From contig JAIUJO010000084.1 in the NCBI GenBank assembly GCA_023846275.1, forward strand, positions 1,039,487 through 1,103,486: DNA of 64,000 nucleotides. Direction: 5' to 3'. Shown piece after piece: positions 36,620 to 49,100 of this stretch. A program made the translations under genes and the position numbers. Origin of the DNA: Vanilla planifolia. Lineage: Eukaryota > Streptophyta > Magnoliopsida > Asparagales > Orchidaceae. The notes beneath the pieces were generated by a model. That model was not told the origin of the DNA. It did no database searches and saw nothing but the letters and a program-made list of their open reading frames with translations. Within the stretch, counting starts at the first letter, position 1, and every line of letters begins with the position of its first letter.

Positions 36620-37830
36620 TCAAATTATCTGACATTACCAAACTTAATTTTTTAAAAGAACAACAATTTGTGCAACTAAATTATAAAGACTCATATTATC
36701 ACATTGTGGTTGTAGGTCCCAAGAAAGACGTTCTCACACAAGGATTCCAATAATTTTTGTCATCCACAAGACCAAAAAAGTGGAAAAATATCTAGAAAAT
36801 CAATAAAATCATTCAATTTTAATGTAATTTGAGGAAATGTCATGAATAATTACAAAAGTCTGATAGAAAAAAATAACTATTAAGGACAAACTCTAATACG
36901 ATAATCAAATACAATCATATTTCTAATAAATAAGAATTGATGAGAAATAAGTGTCAAATTTATTATTATTGATGATGAAATAAATGACAAATTATTCAAC
37001 TAGTTCATTAACTCTGATAATCTCTAGCTTAAGTCTTACTAAAATTTTGACATCTTAATCTTGTTATAATTAGGAGAGCTAAGTGGCTCAACAGAGAATC
37101 TTTGAGCCATACTATAAAAATTTTTATTTCCTAATATGAATTGTGAATGTAATAATAGAATAAATGTCATGAATGAATGACATTAGTTTGTAACTAACAA
37201 AAGATTACCATCTTCTAATAACAAATTCAATATGTATTTCTTTACTCTATGGCTAGCCAAATACAAAGTATTTACTTGATAATATAATACAAATTTATAT
37301 ACATAAAAATCATGAAAAGCCTTGTCACTTCTTTCAAAAAATGTAATGCAACATTCAACATGGTAATGAAAATCACATGGCATCCATGTAGGCTCTTAAC
37401 ACTCTTGATGAACCACAAGTTGTCCCCAATATAAAAAAGCACACCATGAGATTTCTTATGGAATGAAATATGTGATTGTTTCCTTCTTGGACTATTAATA
37501 TAATGCCTTCCTACAAATTCCAAAGTTTCATAACATGAAATTTGACACTCCAATTATAGGCTTAACCATTCATATTTAATTAACACCAACAATGGGAGTG
37601 GGGTGCCTGACATGTCTATCTCCGTAACGAGGGTCAATAATTTAGGATCCATTGTATCTAAATGACTTACGGTTCCTATTAAATCGTAACTCAGCTATCC
37701 AAAAGTTCTTAACCCATTTTTCTTATATTTAATCTTGCCAAAATTTTGTTTTGGATCTTTTTTATCTAAGCTAACCATTGACTTCATAATGGCTTAACAT
37801 TTACCCTTAGGTTATATATTTAACATGTGG
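36620..37830. other. Non-coding DNA with two overlapping minus-strand ORFs, unassigned
   Basis: Minus-strand open frames of 93 codons (37,272-37,553) and 66 codons (37,183-37,383) overlap in different frames. This could be a frameshifted remnant of one coding region; the second continues reading past where the first ends. I see no family motif. The last 250 bases before 37,831 are of higher complexity and are the target into which the solo LTR inserted. Confidence 0.3.
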
Positions 37831-37835
37831 TTAAT
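37831..37835. repeat. Target-site duplication TTAAT, left
   Basis: TTAAT directly before TGTAACAG. It is identical to the 5 bases after the LTR end. A 5-bp duplication is the normal result of gypsy and copia integrase. Confidence 0.85.
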
Positions 37836-39116
37836 TGTAACAGCCCTAGTTTTCTTTAATTTGTATTTTTATATTTTTTTTATAGAAAGACCTCTGTGAG
37901 AAGAATCCAACGATATTTAATTTGTAATTTTCGGAACTCTAATGCATAAATTATGAATTTTTAAAGATTTGGGATAAATTTGTAATTTGGAGGATAGATA
38001 TGTAATTCTTAAATGTCAGCATAGTTCAAATTCGATTTGGCGAAAGATATATTCGCAAATACCCAACTTAGAAGGGGTTTCATGCAAAACTGTGGTTCAC
38101 GAATGGGCAAGTCGGTTCGACCGTGGCTATAAACCCGACCTAGGTGCGTTAAAAAAATAAAAAAATAAATAAAAACATATCTGCGAAGAATTGCGACTGC
38201 ATGCGACGGCGAGGAGAATTGCCAGAGTGCGAGGTTCTGCAACAGTGACTGCGGCGAGAATTCCTTAGGGACTAGATTTTGGCAGTTGATGTCGTGCTCT
38301 TCGAGGAATTTCCGGCCTGCAACAGTGACGGCCGACGAAGATACGTAGGGTAAGAAAAATTTGCTTCGTCTTCGGGGTTGTGTAAAGCTTTCCGGTGAGC
38401 GGCGGGGACCGAGAGGGCGGAAGTCGAGCCGGTTTCGACTGGTTCATCCCATGAACTGGCCAGTCTAGCGCCGACGAAATCTTTCGGTTTTACCGGACGC
38501 ACAGGAGAGAGACGCGAAGGAGAGAATCGGTCCAAGCCTCGGACCGGGCCGCCCTGCTGAACCGGGGCGCCGGGAGCGGGCGGTCCAGCACAGCGAAAGA
38601 AAATTTAGGGGAAAAGCTTTTAGAAAGCTTTTCTGCATGGGCGGTCCAGCGCCGAGCGTGCGTGCGCGGTCCAGCGGGGTGTTCAGTGCCGCGTAAGCCC
38701 ATCATTTGGGATTATTTTGGAGTGTGTTTCGCTAAGCTTTTAGAAAGCACTTTTGGTGAACGAATATATTTTTTTAATTTGTGACTATGGCCTTGTAGGA
38801 CATCAAGAAGAATAAGAAGTGGGTAAAACGATTGGTACAACAAATCCAGGTAGATAAATTCCTAACCCTATGATATAGCACAATATTATGTGTTTGTTTT
38901 ACATGCTTTTCTTTCAGTTACATGGTGTTTTGGTTGTTTTATATGTTGATGTTTTTTTTATTTGCATGACAACTAAAAAGGAAAGAAATAATATGGTACA
39001 ATATGCTAAAGAAAGAGACAAAACAATATGACATGAAAGGACTTTTGATATGACATTGATTGATGTTTGGAAAATGACAAATAAAACAATGGATTCCCAG
39101 AGAACATTATCCTCAC

Positions 39117-39318
39117 CACTAGGCCCAGTATGTGGGATCGCAGGGTATCGATCTTCAGATCAGATATCTGCCTAGTGTTATGTGCTATGACTCCAAGATG
39201 ATTACACCAGGCTCAGCGTGTTGGATCGCAGGGTATGGTACCATACCTGCCTGGTGGCACTAGGCTCAGCGTGTTGGATCGCAGGGTATCGATCTTCGGA
39301 TCAGATATCTGCCTAGTG
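39117..39318. repeat. Three tandem hairpin modules inside the solo LTR
   Basis: Each module begins CACTAGGC or CACCAGGC and ends with its exact complement, GCCTAGTG or GCCTGGTG. They lie at 39,117-39,177, 39,205-39,256 and 39,258-39,318. All three share the core GGATCGCAGGGTAT. Modules 1 and 3 are nearly identical (ATCGATCTTC.GATCAGATATCTG). Module 2 is shorter and carries the perfect 16-bp palindrome GGTATGGTACCATACC at 39,232-39,247. The paired changes at the module ends (T to C on one side, A to G on the other) keep base pairing. Confidence 0.85.
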
Positions 39319-39414
39319 TTTTGTGCTTGGTTGGATGCCGGCTAGAGGACAGTCATTGATGATTGGATCCAGAGGATACTGTGTCAAAGGGAATTGGGCC
39401 CGGTAATAACACAC

Positions 39415-39422
39415 TATATAAG
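39415..39422 (+). promoter_or_regulatory. TATA-like box in the solo LTR
   Basis: TATATAAG preceded by CACAC and followed by GAACTTGC, about 470 bp before the LTR end. Its position and sequence fit the LTR promoter, but no transcription start is visible. It could be chance in AT-rich DNA. Confidence 0.35.
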
Positions 39423-39883
39423 GAACTTGCATTTCTTTACGGTTTTCATTTGGCATTACCTTATATAGATGACATATGGTATGATTTTAGCTTGATGCAT
39501 ATGATTCATCTTTATTGTTTATGGTATTTTGTTATGCCATTTTATTTAGTTGGTTAACTATGTGGAATTATATACTGAGATATATAAAATCTCATTTAGT
39601 GCTTACATCATAGGTCATGAAACCATTACACCAAGAGATGGGAATGGTACTGCTACAAAAGAACCCTTTTCACGAGATGTGTAAAACAAAGGGAGGGGTT
39701 GGTGCGATTATTATAAAAACATGTTCGTGTTTATATATATTGCGTATTTTTGAGTGTGTGTTTGTCTTATCGTCGGGTCCCCACCTTTGATTTTTGGTTA
39801 TTTGTCCTCACTTGATGGAACAGCTAAGCAAATTTATGATAATATTGTTATATAATGGTACTTGGTTAGGTGGGGGGTTGACA

Positions 39884-39888
39884 TTAAT
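39884..39888. repeat. Target-site duplication TTAAT, right
   Basis: TTAAT directly after the terminal TTGACA of the solo LTR. Confidence 0.85.
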
Positions 39889-41946
39889 ACAACTAAGTCT
39901 CGATTGATAAATGTACACTTATGATCCCATGGAAATCTGTATCATTGTAACAATTATAAGGCCCCACCTAAGTCTTGACATTTTCCTCTGATTACCATTA
40001 AGAGTGTCATCACGTGTGTTAGGAGTCGAAATAAAAGTTCTTGTGGTCTTACCCAAGTAACCTATTCAATTCAAGGTGAACCAAAAGTCTTTCCCATGTT
40101 ACTTAGCCAAACCTAGCACAACCTTACATCCTATTCCAAGCACTTCCATGTTCTTGCAAGGTCTTAGCTGAGAGCCTAGCTAACTAAAGCTTAATTTGCA
40201 TTGTGCATAAAGGTTCACTAATGGTATTTCGTGAGCTTGTCATAACGACCTTTTGGTATAGCTTCCTTTTTGCGGATTGTTTTTATGCCTTTGAACATGA
40301 TTCCAAGGCTACACTTATCTTAAATGTTCATAACCAAGCACCTCATAGTTACAATTTGACTATGCTAAAGTTTATGAATTATCCATAAAACCTTTACCTT
40401 AATGTCTAACCTTAATCTTAATAGTTTTAGCTATAACCAAACTCTTTTGTTGTTAATCGTACCTTTACTTAACCTTGCTTTCTTCTAAGACCTTAAGTTG
40501 AGTATTCAAATGCTTTCTAACTAGCAACCAAGAACCACACACACCTTAGAATCTATTTTTTATTTTGCAACATCACCTAGTGTTTTTTATTTATTTTAAA
40601 GTTCCTTTAAATTATTTATTACTTAATCTATGGTGTAATGTGTATCACATTACTTTTTATATATTTTTTATCCATGATTTTAGTAATAATGTATATGTTT
40701 ATACCATGTCATGCTATCAACAAAACTACTGAGTAATTTTAAACACAATCATAATGCCCCACATCGAAAATACATTTCAATCAATATGTTCGTATGAAAC
40801 ATATACAATAAAGTCAACATTGTATACATTTCTTTATTCATTATGGTACAAAACTCTTTGCCTATTGAAGCATTAATTAAGAAGTAAATATTACATTCAA
40901 TCTATATTATCAAACATTAATTCTTCTTACAAAAAGAAGAATTATAGTAGGATCCTAACTCTTAGTGACACATAAGAAAATAAGGCCGTTATGTCCAGTT
41001 TATGGGGGTTATATTCAATAAATTTTTTTTCTTCATGATTTGTCATTTTTTAACAATTATCATGATTATCTATGCTTAATGCTTAAATACTTAGCAAACC
41101 AACATAGATAACCAACAAGGCATAAAATTTAGCATGATTTTCATTTTTTTTACAAGGGGATGTCTATGTTAAGAATTGCTTTACATTAGCAAATTGCTAT
41201 TCTAATATCATATTCCATATATCTCTAAAACCAAAACCAAACAATTAATATGTGACCATGTAATTTTTTTGCATTCACAAGCATAAATACAATATGAATT
41301 TTTTATAGCTATAATAGAAACACTACATAAGAAAAAGTGAAATTTGAACATTCATACACTAAATAATTTTCCCTTACTCTAGGGAAGAAGGAATTTCCTC
41401 CTTCTTGAACACATTTCTTGAAAAACAATGAGAAATTATTCTCTCAATAATTTATCAATGTTCCATAGACTTTTTCTCAATGGAATTAATTTTTATCTTT
41501 ACTTAGATATTAGCTAAATTTATTACATAAACTCAGGTGTTATCCTACCTCAAAAGGTTGTGTACAGGGCTTCTGTTTTGTAAGATCTTTTCTTAAAAGC
41601 ATTAACCCTCCTACTTCCTCATATTTTATCTCATTTTTTACTTGGTATCCTCTAAGTTGGCCCCTTGAAATCCGCATTTTATAGTTAAGCTTTCTTAAAT
41701 TAGAAGCACGTCTTAATGGCTTATGTAGCCCTAGCCACACGACCATAAACAAATAATTTACTTTATGGTAAACTAGTTTCGGATTGGAGCAGCCACAATT
41801 TATTATTCTAATTAACTCTCTTTTAATTACAACTCTTTTGGTCTTCTATATGAATCTCCTTAAATTTAAGAATCCATGTACCCCTTTTAAGAATTTGTAT
41901 TTCACCAATTTTGAAGGGTAAGTCAATTAACTTTTTATATATGATT
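39889..41946. other. Moderately complex non-coding DNA after the solo LTR
   Basis: Less AT-biased than the rest and without long open frames (the longest is 70 codons on the minus strand, 41,540-41,752). Together with 37,560-37,830 it looks like an older element that the solo LTR split. I could not find its ends or any protein motif. Confidence 0.35.
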
Positions 41947-41969
41947 TATATATATATATATATATATAT
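41947..41969. repeat. (TA)n microsatellite
   Basis: About 11 TA units in a row, ending ...TATATG. Confidence 0.9.
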
Positions 41970-43524
41970 GTTGACAATTTGGAATTACCAATAATCTCTA
42001 TTTCTTATTCATGCATTATAAAACTTTTTTTGCTTAAAGTCCTTTGACAATTTTTGCTAATTGAATGTTTCTTTTTTACTTTAAATTTTCACTTTTTCAT
42101 TTTTAATATCAAAATACTTTCAAAGCTCACATTACCATAAAAGAGCTTCTTGATAGTTATGTTGTTAGTTAGAAAATTAGAAAACTTTTAATTACCTTAA
42201 ATATTTTGTAGTTTACATGTAAAATTTCTTATATCTTAATTATGAAATACCTTTTTTTAGAAACTATAAAATAAACTTTAAGTATTTTAATGCTTAATTT
42301 TATTAATATGGACAAATATAAAAATATGAATGGGGAAGAAAAAAGAAAACCATAAACATAATTTCTCATTTAAGATATTGAACTTTTTTTGTGCACTACA
42401 TCATTAAAAACTTTAATTTTACAAAATATGCTATAGAAATGTCTAAATGGAACCCACAACAAATTTATAGTATAAAAGCAATGTCTTACTTGAAAAACTT
42501 GATCTTAAGAGTATAAAGATAACAAATATGAATTTTAAAAATGAAACGGCAAAATAGACAAATAATATTAAAGCATATTTTAAAACGTAATAAAACATAA
42601 AAATATTTTTAAATCTAAATATTTAAATATTTAAATCAATGATCGCAAAATCTTAACAATATTTTATCGAGTATTACAATCATAGAAATAACTTGTACAT
42701 ACTAAAAGGTTTATATTTACAACAACCATTGAAAAAATAAAAATTAAATTTTTTTTAATATCTATATAATTTTCCAATATAGGATAACTTCTAGAGCACT
42801 CATTTAACAATTATTATAATATAGTAAAAATATATTTAAAATCATAAAAAATGGAATAGAAAAAACTTAAAATCTTGATGATTCCATATAATTTTATAGC
42901 TTCCTTTGTGTTGTGAGAATAAAAATTAACTTTATTAAAATAACAAAAATAAAATGATGTTGAGATATTATTAAAAGAACTAATATTTTTTAAAACTTTT
43001 CAAATTTAAGTGAACAACAAACTTTTAAAATTTTTTTTATTAATTTTTTAATGAATGTAAAATAGGCAATAAAGAATCTAAAAAATATCTTTTTAAAGTT
43101 TTAATTAACTAACTAATGATACATGTAATTAACAATTAATATCATTATTGCTAAATAATTATTCAAAGTTTTTCAAAAAAAATTCTTGGTGATAAAACTT
43201 ATAAATCTCCCAAATGATTTATGTTATATATCAGGAAAGTTTTTTTCAAAGTATACTTTTCTAATTTATAATATATCAATGTAAAATGAACAATACTTGG
43301 TATCATAAGTAAAAGCATATAAAGATTTAAAATGTTATATTTTAAATTAATCATTTCTAATTTATATTATATTGGACAAATGATCTTAAGGATTGCCTGA
43401 AAGCATACTACCTAATGTAAGTAGAAAACCAAAAAACTATTAAATTGCTAAAATAATTATGATAATAAAAATTTATAAGGTTCATACCTAGGCAAGAATA
43501 TTTTAAAACAAATTAAAACAGCAT

Positions 43525-43575
<51 letters not shown>

Positions 43576-45969
43576 CAATGACATGGTAGTGAAAAAATGC
43601 AAAACCCTTACAACTACTTACAAATAGTGAAATAGTAGTTTGTTTTATATAAGATTGGTAGATATTAAAAAAATAAATACAATGAAAGAATTTTTAACTC
43701 AAAAGATACTAATATCAAATATCTACTAAATAATAAAAATATTTATATGTAAAAAATTAATTTTAAGGAGTACTTAACACAAAAAAGTACAATTTTGAGA
43801 AAAATTGAAAGAACATAATACAAATTAATTTAAAAACTATAACAAAATAACTAAATGAAAAACTGCAAAACTTGACCATGTAAAAAAGTATCAAATTAAA
43901 ATTTGATTTTTTAATAAAGGTAAGCGTTAAATTCACACAACATAAGATAAAATGTTTTTTTTCATGATTTTAGAAATTAAACGTGCTTATTGTTACAAAT
44001 AAAAAAGGTTGAAAATTGTGAACAAAAATAAAAATCATGATAATGGTTTACTTAAAATTTTAAAAGTTGTGTACAACATATTTATTAGAAGCATTTTCAT
44101 CATATAAAGCATAATAAATTTGAAAGGAAAAGGTGCAAACTATTAATTTATTTTAAACAATAAAATATTTTAATATAACTACACGAAACTTCAAATAAAT
44201 AGTGTAAGTACGAAACAAAGGAAGGCCATTCCTTATAAAATTGATTTTCTTGGATATAGATAATGCTTATAAGTCTTGTCAATACTAACTAGTATACAAA
44301 GAGATGTATGAAAACTATTAGTACATGATTGACAAGAGTAAAAAATATGTTTAAAAATGTTGATTGAACTAGAGGATGATTTAGATAGTCAAAATATGTA
44401 TGGATGTTAGGTAATACATAAGAATATAGTAATGGATCATAGTAGGTGATGAAAAATCGTTATACTGAATACTTGTTTCTTACAAAATATTTTGGTGATA
44501 AAAAATCATTATACTATTTATTAATTCTTTTATTAAATGTTTCAAATCATGTACATAAATATCCAATAGATTAATCTATTATAGAGCTTAATCAATTTAT
44601 TCTAAAGCTCCTAATGTAGTAATTTTTTATCAAGAGCATGTCTTTTACATAGTAATTTGGGTTAGAATACTAAACCATTCACTTGATACACGTATGATAT
44701 ATAAGTTTACTTTCATCTACTCACGATAAGGGCATCACTTTCCATAATCTCTGTGTGGGATGAAATGTCAACCACTGTTCGCAAGAGTTGATAGTGAAGC
44801 ATATGGATAAATAATAATGAATATTTAAATTCTAAATAGCTTAATCAACCATAGGTTTAATGTTAAACCAATGAGAATTGAAATCAATTTGACACAAATG
44901 TATTGAATTAAATAGGTTTATAAGTCAAATAATTACATGCCCATTTGACATGATAATTGGAAAGTTTAAAATCGGTTACTATCATTTATTTGATGATAAC
45001 ACCTAATTATTTATAATAAATTTTATTAAGGGAATTTTAAGATTTTGCATAGTTGAGGTTTATGTTAGTCGGACAATCTACATTAGAGAAAATGTTAGAT
45101 CTTATGAAGATTACATTCATTAGAGTGACTGATTATAAAGAGACTTATTTTGAATTTAATTTTAAATTTTAAATTTTATTTTTATTAAAATATTAAGCAT
45201 TGTTAAAATTATTTTAAACAAGGTGTAAAAATTAAACTTCAACATCACTATAATTTTTATTTAAAATGATCATCTTAAGAAATAATGGACTCTAAATTTT
45301 CATTTTTGTTAAAAATCATCGTACCTTGATAAAATTTTTGATAGCCTCTTCCCAAAGATGCAAAAAGTAAATTAAGAAAAAAAGGCTTTTTATAACTAAC
45401 TTAAGCCTAAGCTTTCCTAAGTATAGAGTTAAGGTTCAACTCTTGAACCCATATTCTACACTACCTTGTGACAAAATCACTCTTAGACCTATTATTTGGT
45501 TGTTAGTATGTAGGAGACATGATCATTGAAGCGAGCCAAGGGATAGCCAATCTCTTATTTTTTAGTTATTGTATACGCAAAATAAAGCTTATATACAACC
45601 ATCCCATTAGTGAATAAATAATGTGTGTCAAAAATTCCCAATTCAGTTTGCATATATCACCTCAAAAATGTGGAAGAAGACGTGCGCTATTTGATTTTGC
45701 GGAAACATTAAATAATCAAAAATTCATTTGCCTTTCTAAAACATGCTGATCCTGATCTGTTGCTTAATTGCACAATCTTATGATTGAAAATTCAAATATT
45801 AATTTATCCTTCAAAAAGGTATGAATTTAAATCCAATTGTTTAGTCACGTAATTTTCAAGTTTGAAAGGTCAAAATTTCATTCCATTTCTAAACTGTGTA
45901 GATTTAAATTTGCCTAATTATTATATTTTTATATTATAATGGTATGGATTAAAACAAAGAACACATCAA
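41970..45969. other. AT-rich non-coding DNA
   Basis: There are no open frames of note on either strand and no recognisable transposon genes. Apart from the TA run at 43,524-43,574 I see nothing that can be named. Confidence 0.4.
43524..43574. repeat. (TA)n microsatellite, ~25 units
   Basis: An almost pure TA run, interrupted once by TACATA near its start. Confidence 0.92.
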
Positions 45970-46140
45970 TTATTTACCTTGATTCATTCAAATAAATTTT
46001 TGATTTAATAGTTCACATTAAAATCTATCATGTGCTTACTATTTACCTTTTACTGGCAAAACAACTTTTTTATCTAACAACCTACATTAAAATCAATCAT
46101 GCAGCTCTTATTTACCTTGATCTATCCTAAACTTGGAAAG
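45970..46140. repeat. Minisatellite, ~70-bp unit, about 2.5 copies
   Basis: TATTTACCTT recurs at about 45,971, 46,040 and 46,109, each time followed by a segment ending in TTCACATTAAAATCTATCATG or CCTACATTAAAATCAATCATG. Copies differ by many point changes, so the array is old. Confidence 0.7.
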
Positions 46141-49100
46141 TCCCGATTATAATCGATGGATTGTTATTGTCATTTTATAAACACATATGACATTTGATTT
46201 ATTATAAACTGCTATTTTTGAATAATTATTGAATTCTGGAATTCTATCCATAACAAATTACCGGAATGTTTGGTAACTATTTTTAGTCATAATATTTTTT
46301 AAATAATACATTTTTTAATATTAAATTTTTTTTTGAAAGAATCAACAATTTGTTCAAGCTACAAAATTTAAGTGTTAACACTATTTTAACTATCATATCC
46401 ATTCATCGTATCCCACATTCTTTGAACTCTCAACTATCTTATCTTCTCTAATAAGAAATTTTTTTATTCTTTTATTTCTTACTTCATTCTAGTAAAACCA
46501 TAAAATATTTATATTTGTTTATAATATGTTATCAAACATATGATTACTATAAGCATCAAATTAAAATTTGTTGCAATTTTTTTCTCCTTTTTTTATCTAA
46601 TTGAAACATTGTTACAGCACTTTTATCCTAATTTATTTTGTGATTATTGTCTATTTGTGGATGGCTTATACTAATTAGTTTTATTTTTTTGTCCTTTGTT
46701 GGGGCTTCAAGTATGCATCAATTTGTGATGAATCATAAAAATATGTTATACTTTTTTATTATTTCTAAACCTTTAAACTTTTGTTTTTTCTTTTTAAATT
46801 AAGTAAAAATAATTTATTACAAAAAATTGAAATTTGTGAAAATTATTAACAAATATTTTTTGGATCTTAATAGTAAACCTAAAATAGTTACTTTCTAATA
46901 TATTTTTAAAAAATGTTATTTCAAAAGTCTATTTTTATTTTTAAACATTCATCCCTTTTGGTAAAGCACCCTTCAACTAGCATCAAAGCAATGTCTGTTT
47001 CTAGTGAGAAGAAAACATTGAGAGAGAATAATGACTCAAATTGATACTTTACTAGGTTTTGATGAAATTGCATCTTCTAAAAGTCATCACTTTTTTTTGA
47101 AATAAATCCCTATTGGAAGAACAGGATGGCCACATATTTGATGGTAGTTGATAAGGAATTGTTTGGGGTACAACAAATTTTATTCAAATTTCATTTTTAA
47201 AAGAGTTCAAAAGGTTTACCAAAGCACCTAAAATGAAGGAGATTCTCGTGTGCTTTCATTGTTTTGATATTCGTATTGACAAAAGAAATAGGGCTTCAAT
47301 TTCATTTAGGTTTGGTCAACCTCATGGTTCCTCACTATCTACTTTTTATTCAATCTCAGCCCATCAAAATGATAGAGTTAGTGCGATTTGCTCTCTTTTT
47401 GCTAACCTTATGGGGGTTCATTCCCACATGCCCATGACGGGTGAAATAATGTCTGCTCTATGACTTGTCAAAAGATTCCAACGATTACCTTACGAAATAA
47501 ATGGCAAGTTTTATCAAACTTTACACTTTATTTGAATCAGTGAAAATTTTGTCAACAATCTAAACATTTGGGTAAGAATCAATAAATTCTTTTTGGGAAC
47601 AATTCATCCTTCCTAAAGCACAAGGTATAGGTAATATAGAAAGATACATTTGTTGTGAAATAACTTAAAATAAATATCAAAATACATGATTATTGTTTGT
47701 TTAGAGTTATTTTCAATGAATTTATTTAAAAAGTTGAAAGTTATTCTAATGAACGATTACATTAACAATTAACTTAGACAATTAGTGCAAAATATTACTT
47801 TGAAAAAAATTTAAAAAAGTAGAGAAAATAACAAAATAGAGTTGTGCAAAAATTAAAGTGCAAGCATAAATATTAAAAGAAAGAAAAATTATAAAAGTTA
47901 TTATAAATAAAAGTTTCATAACTAACAAAACCACATAAATAAGAAAAATAATGACACATAAATTATGACAATATTACATTGACAAAAAGTTGCATTTAAA
48001 ATAAAAATTTGTATATCTTCTTTTTCACAAAAATATTATACAAAAGGTGCTAAAAAATAAATTTTTTTATGTTAAAATAATTTTAAAGAATTTTGAAAAT
48101 ATATATATTATCAAATACATATAAAATTAAAAAAATATTTCTCTATGAAAAAAATTAAACCATTAAAGAAGATTTACATAATATATTAATAAAATGAATC
48201 ATTAAATACTTATGTAAATGTATGATATATAAATAAAAGTTCAAGGTAATGGAAGGAAATGATATTATTCAATAAAAACAAGGAACTACAAAATAAAAAA
48301 ATGATTAGGGCATTTACTGTTGACAAATTTAAATTTTTTTCTTAAAAGTTATTAATTATGTGAAAACAATTCATTTAAAATTAGAGCATCCTAATTGATC
48401 CAAGGTGTAAAGTGATTTACAAAGGAATAAAAAATATTTAAAAAAATATTTTAATAAAATGCAAATGTTTTTATAAAAATTATGAAATGCACATAATGCT
48501 TATTATAATTGAAAACATTTTATTAATGCAAATATTATGAATGAGTGATGCTGACATAAGGAACTATAATTTCTAAAAAGTTTATCTTAGTATAACAAAA
48601 CTTTAAAATGAGATTAAAAAGGAAGAATATATATATAATTATAAAATACATTGACGTTATTCTTCACTAATGAAAGACAAAAAGGCATGTTATTGATTTA
48701 AAAAACTTTGTAAGAATTAAAAATATATAAATAAAATAATTATGATAAAAGATTAACTAAAACTTTAAAAATAATGTGCATAACTTAGATTGACATGTTT
48801 AGCAAGCCTAAAATTCTAATGATGCCTTTGATGGATGTGGTGAAGGCCTATGGATATGTTAGATGGCTCTCATTTTATCATATTGCAACTGAATTTTATA
48901 GTTTTTTTTTCTTTACATTATTATTATTTCTTATGGACTAATTTTAGCAATTCAAATTGGATCATTAATACGAGTGAACTGGGGGATAAATACTTTACTG
49001 TCATCAATTTCAAAAGTGTTTCTCATCTTTTTGTTTTTTAAAAAATATTTTTCTAATTTTTTTAGTATGATAAATGCTTTATTAATATATTTAGACTTTT

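Larger units (their letters stand above)
37836..39883 (+). mobile_element. Solo LTR of a Ty3/gypsy-type retrotransposon, 2,048 bp
   Basis: It begins TGTAACAGCCCTAG and ends GGGGGTTGACA, giving the canonical TG...CA ends inside the short inverted repeat TGT...ACA. It is flanked on both sides by the 5-bp repeat TTAAT (37,831-37,835 and 39,884-39,888). There is no internal retrotransposon sequence and no second LTR, so it is a solo LTR left by recombination between two LTRs. The TGTAACAGCCC start and the GGTTGACA end are typical of long plant gypsy LTRs. Orientation is inferred from that start. It holds the only GC-rich DNA of the window (about 38,000-38,750), and open frames inside it are by-products of that composition. 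Three hairpin modules and a TATA-like site are listed separately. Confidence 0.88.

Noticed and set aside
36529..36753. 74-codon Thr/His-rich ORF
   Set aside because: It is produced by the CA microsatellite in one frame.
38009..38705. Several overlapping minus-strand ORFs of 60-87 codons, rich in Pro, Arg and Ser
   Set aside because: They lie wholly inside the solo LTR and result from its GC-rich composition, where stop codons are rare. They overlap in different frames and have no family motif.
43524..43574. TA run as a replication origin or matrix-attachment site
   Set aside because: A plain dinucleotide microsatellite is a sufficient explanation. No further sequence signal supports a function.
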